From: Glandiceps talaboti
Lineage: Eukaryota; Hemichordata; Enteropneusta; Spengelidae
DNA: 64,000 bases
NCBI RefSeq assembly: GCF_964340395.1
Contig: NC_135558.1
Location: 11,583,501-11,647,500, forward strand
Direction: 5' to 3'
How positions within the stretch are numbered: the first letter of the stretch is position 1; each line of letters opens with the position of its first letter. The position numbers and the translations under genes are program-made. This document shows positions 33,855 through 45,118 of the stretch, in pieces. Under the pieces are notes generated by a model. It had not been told where the DNA came from and searched no databases. It was given only the letters and a program-made list of their open reading frames with translations.

Positions 33855-36148
33855 CAGCAGATCATTAGTAGTTGGTGTTTCATTATGATTAGATGTAGTT
33901 ATTGTGAATTCCCCACCCAGTAAATCTCCTTCCATTGATTCATCTGGCTGTTTTTCACCACAATCATCTCCTGACCAATCAATCAACAGTTGGGCTTTAT
34001 CTGGTGAACTTGAAGGCTCCTCCGAGTCGGGTGAACTCATGAAATCAACATTTTCATACACTGGTACATTCTTTACAGCAGTGTCGGATAACGGTGAACT
34101 GTCTTCGTCCTCATTGCTTGGTTCTGGTTGTCTTGAACTGAACTGATAAAAATCCTCAAATTCATCAACCTTGCTGTCTTTCTGTGGACTAACACTAAGT
34201 TCAGGTGATGATTCATCTCTATCATCACTAACATTGAGTTCAACTGAGAGTCTTTTATCGGCCTCTTCTTCGTCTGACGAGCTAGGCACAACCTTTTCCT
34301 GTTCAACAACTTCCTCTGCATAATCATTAGCAGTTTCTTCCTCTTCATCGTTGCTGTCGTCACCATGAATGAATGATTTTGGTTGCAGTTGTATTTTTTC
34401 TGACTGGAAATCAGCGTGTTCTATTTCCCCAGCTTCCCATTTGTTTCTCATGGCACTAGCACTGACTGATAACTTGACGGGTTCAGGACTTTCAACTGTC
34501 TCCCTTGCCAAATCTTCTCTCTGAGTGGGCTCGTTTTCCGTCGTCTGCCCATCATCTACATAACCTTCATAATCCTCTAGTAACTTTGGTGTCATCTCAA
34601 TTTTCTCACTTTTGAACTCCGCGTGGGTGACATCACCTGCCTCCCATCTATCCTTCAATGATTTAGCACTTGCTGTTACTGGTGTACTGTCTGAACTGTC
34701 TGATTCTCGGGCGAGATCTGGACGATATTCAGGTTCATTTTCTGACATCTGTCCAGACTCATCACCCTCATAGTTCTCATCAGAACTGTGAGGTATCTCG
34801 ATCCTCTCTTTCTTGATTTCAATATGGTCTACATCTCCTCGTTCCCATTTATCACGCAAACTTTTTGCATTTGTACTAAGCACAGCACCTCTCACCTCAT
34901 CAGATTCCCGAACGACATCGTCACGCTGGACAGGTTTGCTCTCGTAAACCTGATCTCCCTCACTCTCATAGTCATCGCTATCTCTTACAGGTATTTCCAC
35001 TTTCTCTTTCTGGATGTTGGCCACACTTTCAACCTCCCCCTTTTCCCATCTGTCTTTCAAGGACCTGGCACTTGAGAAGACAATGTTTTCAGAGGGTGTG
35101 TCATCACTTCTCACAACATCATCACGTCTAACTGGTTGGTTCTCGGCAATATGACCACTGTCTTCTTCATCATCGTCTTCAAGCGACCTGACTGGGATTT
35201 CAATCTTTGGCTTGACAGGTCTTTGGGATGTCTGCACCTCGCCGGTCTCCCACATACTTCTCAATTTCCTTGTATTACTCGAGAACACCTCTTCCTTTTG
35301 ATCTGACTCCCGTATAACATCATCTCGGGGTGTGGGATTATTTTCCACAACCTCACCAGTACTACTGACTTCTTCTTCGTCATCAGTAAGTCTCGTTGGA
35401 ATATCAATCTTTGTTCTTTCCTTCTTCTCAGCATTACTGACTTGCCCCGATTCCCATCTTGCTCGTAGAGATTTTGCGACACCAAAGGGTGGTCGTATCT
35501 CTTCTTTCTGTTCTGGAGATGAACGCCCATCTTCTTCATCATCAACCTCTGCTGGCGGTTCAGCTCGAGGAATTTCAATTGGCTTAGGTGTAGTTCTTGT
35601 TGTTTGGACCTCACCCTTCTCAAATCTATCTTTGAGTGACTTTAAGCCACCAGTTAGGCCGGGTGTTGGTGTAGGTTTGTCTGACTCTCTGGCAACATCA
35701 TCTCTGACTTCTGGTTTACTTTCAAATATTTGTGCAGGTCCTTCTTCTTCTTCATAATCGTTACGTGCCGTTAACTGCTTGATTTCATTTTGATAGTCTT
35801 TGTAGGACTTTTTCACTTCACTTTCATTGGCCTCTTGTGATTCAAATCTATCCCTGGCAGATTTCATTCCACCGTACAACATGCGTGGTTCTTCCTTTTC
35901 CATATCCTCTCGCGCTACATCACTACGGAGTAATGGTTCGTTTTCAGCAACTTGTCCGGATTCCAATCTCTCCTCTGCCCCAAATCCATTTTTTTTAATT
36001 TCGACTTTTTCTTTTTCCCCTTCTAATTTGTCTTTGATAGAACGTAAGCCTGTGTATTCTTCTACGTTTTCTACTTCATGGTTATATTTGGTGTCGTTAT
36101 TACTAGCTCTATGTGTCATATCTTCAGATAATTGATCCGTTGGTGAAT
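33855..36148 (-). CDS. LIMA1: EPLIN/LIMA1-like protein, long exon with about nine WExG actin-binding-type repeats
   Basis: This is one 2,294-nt exon, phase 1 in (CTCTCAATTCAG acceptor) and phase 0 out (CTG|GTGAGT donor), giving about 764 residues. It is acidic and low in hydrophobics, so probably largely disordered. About nine repeats of roughly 70-80 residues each carry a core such as SLKDRWEKGEVE, SLRDKWERGDVD or KLRSMWETGEVQ. The core is followed by a K-x-[EK]-[KR]-[IV]-E-I-P stretch and an acidic ENEP-x-x-R-D-D-V-x-RESD linker. The core resembles the KSMWEKGNV motif of caldesmon and the LKMMFEKGE motif of EPLIN, which argues for actin-filament binding. The C-terminal part is rich in Ser, Asp and Glu. 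The apparent Met upstream of 36,148 is intronic. Confidence 0.85.
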
Positions 36149-36879
36149 CTGAATTGAGAGAGCAAAATATGATAGTTAGCAAATACATGTCAACTGTATT
36201 CAATAGTATACCCCCCTCGAAAATAATGGTAAAGTCATCTGTAATTTACATAACAATTGTTATGTAAATTAAGCCATTGTTTGATAGTAAAACCCACAGC
36301 TTTTTAAATGCTTGGGGACATAACACTTTTTTTATCGTTATGCAACATCATAAATTTTTGCTATTCCCACCTGGTTTCTAGCTTACTTACTCTGTAAAAG
36401 TAATTTTTGATACTCATTGTATTATTAACACATTGTATTTACCACCGTGTCCATAAGACAACACACTACTGTCTGCATACAAAATAAACTATTTGTGTAA
36501 ATCATTGCGTACATTCTAAGCAAAAAAAGACAACATTAATATTCACACCAAACATTTTGCACATAAAAATAACTTGGTTCATGTTTCACACCACTTCTAA
36601 AACTGATTTGAGTCATACATGGAAGACTTAATTTTGCTTGAAGCCGTCAGTTTAGTACACCTCTTTGCTGTTTGATTGCTATAATTTTGATGATAGTAGT
36701 ATACTGATAAGCATGTGGGAAATATAGAGCGCATGATAACAAACATGAGTGTATCATTTTTTTTTCTTCTGTTTTCTCATTTGTATGGTTTTTGAATTTG
36801 TTCAATATGGATGATGTTACTTTTCATATTTTTGTTTTTGTAAATGTTTGCGTCGTGTTTGTTTACTCTGTCACTGAAT

Positions 36880-37294
36880 CACATACAACTGCCGACATCA
36901 AACTGTGGACCAATGGAACTTGTTACAAACAGGGAAAGTAAACAAATGAATTGTGACTATAATAACACTTGGCTCAGCATTTTGGAAATACAGAGACTTG
37001 TATTACACACCAAGGTTTTGATAAGATCAGCTTTATGGCCTCTTTATGTGTACATGAAATGCCAGGGGCACTGGAAATTTGTTTGTGAACACTATGTACA
37101 CAAGTGTATAAAGAAGTATTATGTAAAGAGGCAGTGCAACTGTTCTTATCAAATGATGGAATGCTATACAAGTCTCTGTACTTCCAACATGCTGTGCCAA
37201 GTGTTATTAATCCAATTCAGTTGTTTACTTTCGCTGCTTGTAACAGGTTCCAGTCATACATGGTCTGATGTCTGATGTCGGTGGTTGTAATGTG
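36880..37294. mobile_element. 415-bp foldback element with long arms
   Basis: The left arm runs ACATACAACTGCCGACATCA, AACTTGTTACAAACAGGGAA, AGTAAACAAATGAATT, AATAACACTTGGCTCAGCAT, ACAGAGACTTGTAT. The right arm is its reverse complement with about 10-15% mismatches. Arms are near 190 bp with a short centre. A 143-codon open frame runs through it but is a by-product of the palindrome. Confidence 0.82.
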
Positions 37295-37444
37295 CGAGTC
37301 ATAACAATGTTACTGTTTGACTAACTTCGTATATTATACATTGTTATGTACATGAAATCATAAATATATTGACTTTGTTTAGTGAATGAATTTATGTTGT
37401 AACTTGCAAAATGAATCAAGCCCGAGTTATTTCTACAAACATAA

Positions 37445-37599
37445 CAATGTGCCCTCTATGCCATTTTGTCACACAGAAATTTCTGGTGATGCACTAGAAT
37501 TTGAAGTTCCCCAATACATTACTATGTCACAATGTGAAGGAAAAAACAAACAATTTTCACCCCCCAAAAAGTTATTGTCTGTAAACAGAGGGCACACTG
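37445..37599. mobile_element. Family-1 MITE copy, diverged
   Basis: Left end CAATGTGCCCTCTATGCCAT, right end ACAGAGGGCACACTG, 155 bp. The interior has GTGATGCACTAGAATTTGAA and CATTACTATGTCACA, matching the core of the family in order. Confidence 0.65.
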
Positions 37600-39880
37600 T
37601 TCCACAACTTTATGTCATTTGAAACGAGAAAAAAATATATAAAAATATGAAAAAATAATAACATTCTCATCCACATTGCCTCTTTCCAAAAAAAAAAAAT
37701 ATATACAAAAACGTAAAATGGTGCAAACTGATGGAAAAAAAACCACAACCCACAGAAACAAGTTAATTTTACGTATAAAATGTTTAGTGTTTTGATAGAT
37801 AAAGAACCCGTAGAAATACACCATAGAATAAAGACACTACATGCAATGGTTAATATCAAAGAAAGAAGCAGTTAATTTATGCAAATATATGCATATAGAA
37901 AGAGCCATAACACATTAATATGATATGACGAGATTCAGTTTGAAATGAGATATGATTTGATATACATGATTTGATACTATATGCAAGCATTGTGACACAA
38001 CAGACATACACTGTATTATAATATGATTTTTATGTACTCTAAGTTGAATGAAACAAAAGTTATATGTACCCCTAACCCCAACCCACCCCACCCACTACTT
38101 TTGTATGTATATTCTTACACATTACACAAATTCTTACATTTATCAATCCTGATCAGGGTAAAAGGCGCGACTGTTTTATTTACCATATATGGCATCTACT
38201 GTGCTTGATATTTGCATTCTCTTTGGCATTGTGTGTCGGGTTTGAACCTTCACCTGCTCCGGGAAGGGGGAGGAGTGGTGGTGGAGGGTGGGGTGACATA
38301 GATACATAAGGAAATGCAAAGGACAAGCACAGCAGATATGAAATATCAATATGACAAAACAAGTTGAGTCTTAGGCAGTGAAATATAGCCTTTTCCTGGA
38401 CTGGATTTGTAATCAGATTGCTTCTAAGAGTAAATGGTATATATACAGTACATGCTAATGTCTTTGTACCGTACCATCACTTTCATATGCTAGGTACTGA
38501 TATCAACAATGTACATACGATCTACCTGTACTGCAGTTTTGACGACAAAAACCATGTACAGTTCAGTTTCACAGTATAGCTTGTAGCAGCAGTTGCTGGA
38601 TGCAGTTGACAGAATCTCAAAAACTAATGCTATTGAATCAAGTTGACAGATTAAATCTACTTCCTGTCACGCCCTTGCCTGCAGTAACAGCAACATGACG
38701 TACATATCAAGCAAAGAAAACCTACTTGGGTCACATGTCATCTCATTATTCATAACTTTAGATTATTCATCTGTTCTATTTTAAATCAGGTTCGACTGTA
38801 CATGGAGGGGAGGGGGATTCTACATGGAGGGGGGGGGGGGGTTATCAAATTTCAGCCACTTGATATAAAACAAGTTGTACAATCAAATGCTCCATATAAT
38901 TTAATAATTCAACTATCTTGACATTCCCCCCCTTGAAATGTTTTACTACATGCATAAGGTTGATGACTTACCACTGCATGGATAACACTAGATTTTTAAC
39001 TGAAAGTATTCATGAAGGGCCTAAAAATTTGTGGTCAAGGTTATCAAGAAGGCATTGTCATGTTGTATATGCAAGTACAAAAGGAATAAATATACTACAA
39101 AATATTTTTTCTTGTCACTCAAAATTCACAGAGGAAAGTGACTGAATGAGTGCAGAAGGAATGCATAGAGCGCCCTCATTTGACCAATTCTACAAATATT
39201 TTTCATGACAAATTGGGAAATAAAAGCTATGTGTAGTTGAAATTTTATTGAATACTTTTCATTTAAAAGATTTGCAAAAAATAAAATAAATTGCGATATA
39301 TAAATGGGGAAAAGAAGAAAATAGGTTTTGCAATTTCCAAGGAACAGGATTGAAAAAAGGTAAACATATGCAAATGAGGCCAGTTCATATGCAAATCAAT
39401 TGCTAAAATCTTTAGTTCTGGTAATCGGCTTTGAGGTATTGATAACACAGACTGTCACACAGACAGACAGACAGACATTGAGAACCAAGCATAAGCACCC
39501 CTATATGGCAGCTAAAAAATAAAAGATTTTACTTGTATACATTGTATCCCTCTCCCCACCATTCCATTCTAGGAGTAAAATTTCCATATTGACTAATTAA
39601 TATTATGTTCCCTAGAAGAGGGTCAAAGTTTAAGACTCATCAGTGGAATCACTCTAACTAAGATCTTCATTGAAGTCATGACAGTGCCAAGTCACGTTTA
39701 CTCCAGAGGCTAAGGTTGACCTCCTGACTAGCTTGCATGTATAACATGTACTTCCTAAATCAATTAAATATACTAATTACAGAAAATATGGTTTCCTTAT
39801 TTACAGAACAATCAACAGCAACACTGGACCTAACTTTTCATGTGATGGTAATTCTATATTGGATATTGATGAGATTTTTA
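37600..39880. other. LIM gene intron/3' region, no exon seen
   Basis: Contains a G run at 38,829-38,840 and a G/T-rich block at 38,261-38,294; otherwise AT-rich with no coding signal. Confidence 0.5.
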
Positions 39881-40515
39881 TCAACATAGCAGGCACTCTA
39901 ACATCCCTAATCTTGAATTTACTTGCCTACTTTATTTTGTTTCAGTCAAACAACAGACAAGGGTACATGGTATATACATTGGACCCAGTGTTCTTCAATT
40001 TTGGCATGGTGGGTACTCTAACATCCCTAACCCTAAATGTAACTATTTTGTTCATTTTGTCTGGGTTACAAACAGACTAGGGTATGCACCATATATACAT
40101 TGGACCAAGTGTTCTTTAGTCTTGCCTCGGTGGGTACTTTTAACATCCCTAACCCTAACAATACTTGTCATCATCATTTTGTTGGGGGGGAGGGGGGGGG
40201 GTACAAAACAGATAGGGGAACACTGCATATGCATTGGGCCAAACTATCTTCAGTCTTGCTATTGTGGGTATTCTGACATCCCTAACCCTAATGTTAATTG
40301 CTGCCTTCAACATTATTATCTCAGTACTGAAACAGCCTACAGTACACACACATCATACATATTGGGCTGGTGTTCTTTAGTCTCACTATGCTGGGTACTC
40401 TTACATCCCCTATTCCCAATGTTGTCACTTTCAATTCTATTTCAGTACCAAAACAGACTACAGTACGGTCGGTCGGTACACATACATATTGGGCCTGATG
40501 TTCTCCAGTCTTGCT
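39880..40515 (+). repeat. About 125-bp minisatellite with telomere-like CCCTAA pairs, 5 copies
   Basis: The unit contains GGGTACTCTAACATCCCTAA, CCCTAA, then TTTTGTTC..AAACAGACTAGGG, a CATATATACATTGG stretch and GTGTTCTTCAGTCTTGC. Starts are near 39,890, 40,012, 40,133, 40,268 and 40,393. The middle copies have CCCTAACCCTAA, two units of the animal telomere hexamer. Confidence 0.9.
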
Positions 40516-40894
40516 GGCTACCCATATAAAGTTATTATTTCAACTGTTTTTAATTGCGAGATATGATACTGTTATGTCTGTATCAATTGTTTGCTCATTT
40601 CAGAATGACTGAGTTTGTTATTTCAGGAACTCAAATCATTCCAACCATAGCTCAATAAGTAATGGGTGGACGGGAATATTTGAAAATTCAATAAATCAGG
40701 GTGTACTTTCTTGACTGGAATGTTTTTAATAACAGTATATCATACACACGCATATATATGATCAGCATATTTGCTTTCACTTCCCACGTAAATACTCTCG
40801 TAAGACCTTTGCCTTGTAAAATCTCTAAAGACTGCATTCCATTCTAATCCTACATATGTATAGACAGTCTGACCTACGACCTAGCAAGGTATTG

Positions 40895-40908
40895 GTTTCC
40901 ATGGCAAC
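40895..40908. promoter_or_regulatory. RFX X-box palindrome
   Basis: GTTTCCATGGCAAC is a full X-box (GTNNCC-AT-RGNAAC) as bound by RFX factors, which control ciliary and other genes. It lies in LIM gene intronic DNA. Function is inferred from motif alone. Confidence 0.4.
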
Positions 40909-41585
40909 GACCTCAGGACATAGCCTGGGTTAGTGCGTAGACTGCTGAATTCACCACACCTCAAAATCCAGTATTGATTTCACTTTGAGGATCATGGCAC
41001 CTGTATATATTTAGATCGGTATGTGTGAATGTCATCAAAAACCCGACTTATTGAAACCATTTTAGCTACGAAAACAGTAGTGCAAATAACATTTTTTGAA
41101 TTTTTTTTTCTTCACCAATTACATGTGGATTAGATATGTGTATGGTCTTTTACAATTACAGTGTTAGATTTTAAAATTAAACTAAAAATATTTAGGATGC
41201 ACAGAACATGCCGCCATTGTAGTTTCTACTTTGACTGTTACGTTGGCAGACCACAATCAGTCCTTCTATATGTAAGCCATTCTGTGACTGCTTGGTGACT
41301 AAAATTGAATCTATATCACCGTATTCCCCAATGGCAACTACTGACAGTCATTACGTACAAATACACTATGAAGAAATAAAATACCACATCATGCCACTAC
41401 AACATCTAGGTATGGCTCGAATTACACATGCATGAACTAAAACATACAACAAATGCACTGTTTTTTTCACATGATACAGCCACTACGCATCACCATAGTA
41501 ACAGGCATCATCACCATAGCAACCACGGACTAAAAAAACTCATCACTTTTTTTTTAAGGAACCTACATGCGTTGTACATCGGATG

Positions 41586-41668
41586 TCAAAAATGCTTGCT
41601 TGGCTGACTAGAAGTGCCTTCACTGGACAAGTCTAAGTCCTGCTCCAGGTGAAGAACATCGGAAGGGC
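41586..41668 (-). CDS. Alternative terminal coding exon of the LIM protein gene (short isoform)
   Basis: After the acceptor TCTTTTTCTGTAG, 2 + 78 nt encode PSDVLHLEQDLDLSSEGTSS, QPSKHF and a TGA stop at 41,588-41,586. The phase (1) matches the donor of the exon at 42,137. Splicing completes a Gly codon and yields an acidic, Ser-rich C-terminus that ends before the repeat exon. The same donor also fits the repeat exon at 36,148, so a mutually exclusive choice is likely. The evidence is a good acceptor, phase agreement and coding-like composition, not transcripts. Confidence 0.55.
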
Positions 41669-42136
41669 CTACAGAAAAAGACTTCATAGCTCATACACAA
41701 AGACAGCTTTGTTAGTCTGGAAAAGGGTAGGGCTGGCGTTACTCTTAGGAAAAAGATTAAAGACACCAGGCTGGACGTCACTAATAAATACACACTAGCA
41801 CAGGTAAGGATCATGTTACAGTCAGAAAGGAAGGTACAGACAGACAGACGGACGGACAGTCAGTTAGTAACTTCACTACTTGTGGTGTCTCTTAACTTTT
41901 ACTTCTACAGGGTGCAATATTAGCATTGGTGAGTTAATTTCTCACTACTGCACATACACTTTGCATACCATAGATTCCCACCTTACCATCAAGTACAAAA
42001 AAAGAGTCACCCAGTGTTTTCCCCATGGTGCTTCACTCATGGTTACAAAATATGCAAAGTGAATGTGTGCAAGGTGACAGCTGTTGCTACGGTTACATAA
42101 AACATGTGTTTGCTACGTATCAATGTGTCTGCCCAC

Positions 42137-42346
42137 CATAATCAGTTGCAGTCAGATCATCAATTTGCTGAGTGTCACTAGTGTCAGTGACTAACTGCCC
42201 TTCATAATTGCTTGCAGTCAATTCATCATCAAATTGGGGACTGTCTGTGACTAACTGGCCCTCGTAGTCAGTTGTAGTCAACTCATCATCAAATTGTGGA
42301 ATGTCAGTGTCATCGTCATCCTCTACTATATATACCTCAAATTCTT
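42137..42346 (-). CDS. LIMA1: LIM protein gene, acidic exon with three internal repeats
   Basis: This is a 210-nt symmetric phase-1 exon with acceptor CCCTTTTTACAG and donor TATG|GTGGGC. It encodes EFEVYIVEDDDDTDIP, then PQFDDELTTTDYEGQLVTDS, a near copy PQFDDELTASNYEGQLVTDT, and a shorter third QIDDLTATDYG. The repeat unit is about 20 residues and highly acidic. It lies between the LIM domain and the repeat exon, probably as a flexible linker. Confidence 0.75.
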
Positions 42347-43189
42347 CTGTAAAAAGGGGGCAAAAACACAAACATTAAAACAATAACCACAACTGTACCA
42401 GTATTTCATAACATTTGGACTCAAAAAGAATAAGTTTTTTTGTCGTAACCCGCTCAACTATTTTCGTCTGTTCATAATTTTGTACAGACAGCATAACTAA
42501 CAGCATGTCTACTTTGACCCCCTCCTGAAATCTGACCTCTCCTGCACTCCTCTGAACTTTGAACTCTTGTGACCTTTCCCCCATGGTGATATCTAATTAC
42601 CATTTTTTTGACTGATGTAGACTTACACACTTCTTGGATTGACAGCAAACAAATAACTTCAGAAATGAATTGGTCACCGATAAAATGTACAAATGTGGGA
42701 GAAATCTGGTACAAATTGTGACAACTGTAGTATTTACGAACGACCACGTACGACATAAACATACACGTCATGCATATGGTTATAAATGGTTAGATTTGGG
42801 GTGGTATTAAATTTTGTCATATTTACGATAACAGGTTAAATTAATATCACATATATATATATACTAGTATTACTTCTCTGTAATTAGTATCAATGCTGAA
42901 TTTATGGCCAGGGTTGATGGACACATATGGTGTGTAGTAAAAGTGCAGCTAATATCCCTGGTAAATTCAAACTATCCTATACTATCCTGGGGACTCTTAG
43001 CACCTACATTATTACTTACTAGTATCACATACACACCATGAGAAATTTTGGAGTACTTTCCACAATGACAGAGAAATTTAGAATTAGGCAGTTTCATAAG
43101 GGTTCAAAAAATTCCAATGTAAGTCAACCAGTTTTTGATACTTCGCTTTCAAAACTGTTTTTGGTGATCTCCCTATGGTGTCTTTATAA

Positions 43190-43560
43190 AAAGAACCCTG
43201 GAACAAGTCAAAACCCTGCTATGCTCTACGACCCCCTTCCCACTCATGTTAATCCTATCCAGGACCCCTTCCTAGCTAAAATTAACCCTTTCCCCGGATC
43301 CTTCTAAGTTCTAGGTGATAGGACTTCCTTCCATGTTAAGTATGACCCCCCTTTAGGTTAGATATGCCCCCCTGCAATGTAATATATGACCTATTCCCAA
43401 AACTGAACAAGACCCCTTCCAAGCTAATGGTGACCCCTCAGCTTTACAGGACCCCTTTCCCTAGATTATCATGACCTTTGCCAAACTAACGGTGACCCCT
43501 CATAAGCTCAATATGGCCCCCTTTAGCTTAACAGGACCCCATTTGTACACTAAAACATGA
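43190..43560. repeat. About 28-30 bp degenerate repeat rich in GACCCC
   Basis: Repeated phrases such as GACCCCTTTCC, AAGCTAATGGTGACCCCTCA and GCTTAACAGGACCCC recur about ten times. It lies between linker exons of the LIM gene. Confidence 0.8.
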
Positions 43561-43686
43561 AACTCTCCATGTTAATTCATAAGTACTTTCACTACATCTA
43601 GACTTAACCCTGTATGGTATTCAGCAAAGTTGGTATCTATGTTAGTATTGCGTGTTTTAATCTGACAACAATTTTAGACGTCCCAC

Positions 43687-43752
43687 CGTGCTTAGCAGCT
43701 GTCATTTCTGTTTCAACACTGTCTTTCTCGGCCAGTTCAATGTCACTGTTTT
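43687..43752 (-). CDS. LIM protein gene, small acidic phase-1 exon
   Basis: This is a 66-nt symmetric phase-1 exon with acceptor ACACATTTGCAG and donor CACG|GTGGGA. It encodes E-NSDIELAEKDSVETEMTAAKH. The donor is the same GTGGG type used by the neighbouring 42,137 exon. It can be skipped without a frameshift, so it may be alternatively spliced. Confidence 0.6.
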
Positions 43753-43844
43753 CTGCAAATGTGTAATTGGTAAGGAAGAACATGAATGCATGAATCACAC
43801 ATCGGTCGATAATATACCCCACACATTCAGTACCTGGTAGCGTA

Positions 43845-44140
43845 CACTGGTTGTCAACACAACACTGGTTGTCAACACATTCTGTTTGTCAATGCATTGG
43901 ACGTCAACACACAAACAATTTTCATCACACATCAGTTGTTCATTCCTTTCTTGGCAACACACACTTGTTGTCAACACACTGGTTGTCAACACAAACTGTT
44001 TATCATCACAACAGATGTCAACTTGTCAACACACACTGAGTATGAACACACTGTTTGCAAACACATTGGTTGTCAACACTGTTTGTAAACACATGTTTGT
44101 CAACATACACTGTTTGTAAACATATGTTTGTCAACACAAT
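43845..44140. repeat. Irregular TTGTCAACACA minisatellite
   Basis: CACTGGTTGTCAACACA and CTGTTTGTAAACACATG variants repeat at 14-30 bp spacing over about 300 bp. Open frames rich in Asn-Thr are artefacts. Confidence 0.9.
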
Positions 44141-45039
44141 CTGTAATGTCATTACACAGCTTTACAGTTCAAGTTTGTTTGTGCCATGGTCAAGTACCCA
44201 AAACCGATGACTACTGATTTGAACATCTATACAACCATGGACGGGAGCAAATCGTAAGCACTATTGAACATCAACTCTCTTAGAACACTGACCAGCAACT
44301 CAAACCCTTTAAACCACCACCCTGCAAAGCGTAGTAAATACCCTGCAAATCCCTGTGCATACCCTGGCAAAGCCCAGTGCATTTATCTGGGATACACAAT
44401 GCTCTATTGTATGCATTGATCCATAGTTAGCAAGATTTGATAACACACACACCCATAGAACAAGAGATTTGTTGTCACGACAGCTGCACCCACAGTGACA
44501 GAGATTCAAAGTGAAGATAGCCTCTATGAGATCGCATACACCCATGGTGAGAGATAGAGAGACAGATAGAGTCAGGGATGACAGTTTCATAGACACCTTT
44601 GGAAAGAGTGATTCAATGTGCAGCAAGCCTGTGGTTTGTCAATCTCACCTACACGAAAGATAGATTTACATTGAAGATAACTTCACATGCACCCATGGTA
44701 TGAGAGGTTCAAAGTATATGGTAAACTGAGCATTGACTTTCCATTCCATGCTGTTCATGTACAATCTCTTGTTCACATACATACATAGATAGGATTACAT
44801 TACAGTACTTCATTACCATCTTTGTACTAAATTTACTGCACATACAAGTATCAAATTATCTCTGAGTCATGCACAGGAAATTTTTGTGATCATCAAATCA
44901 TTAAGATAAAATCTACAGAATTGTGCTGCAAGAACTAACGATCTCTGGACTTTAAATTCACTAGGCAATGTTTCATTCACACATTACAATAAAAGGAAAC
45001 CCACTGTACAGATCTTCACAATTCACAGCCAAGGCAACA

Positions 45040-45118
45040 TTGTAAAGAGATATCTAAGTGGAGCTGAAGTCTTTAAGTTACAATTAAAGGCCTGGGATTC
45101 AATCCCAGGTTCCCACAT
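45040..45118 (+). other. tRNA-like B-box segment (possible SINE head)
   Basis: TATCTAAGTGGAGC resembles a Pol III A box, and GGGATTCAATCCCAGG about 60 bp later resembles a T-arm/B box (the 19 bp CCTGGGATTCAATCCCAGG are a perfect odd palindrome). No acceptor-stem pairing is evident, so it is not called a tRNA. Confidence 0.25.

Noticed and set aside
33571-36135. Plus-strand and alternative-frame ORFs over the LIM repeat exon (up to 141 codons)
   Set aside because: Shadows of the repeat-rich minus-strand exon, rich in Ser and Leu by reverse complement of acidic codons.
36844-37275. 143-codon plus-strand frame
   Set aside because: Coincides with the arms of a 415-bp palindrome.
45090-45118. 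tRNA gene
   Set aside because: Only a B-box-like palindrome and a weak A box; no cloverleaf or acceptor stem could be formed by eye.
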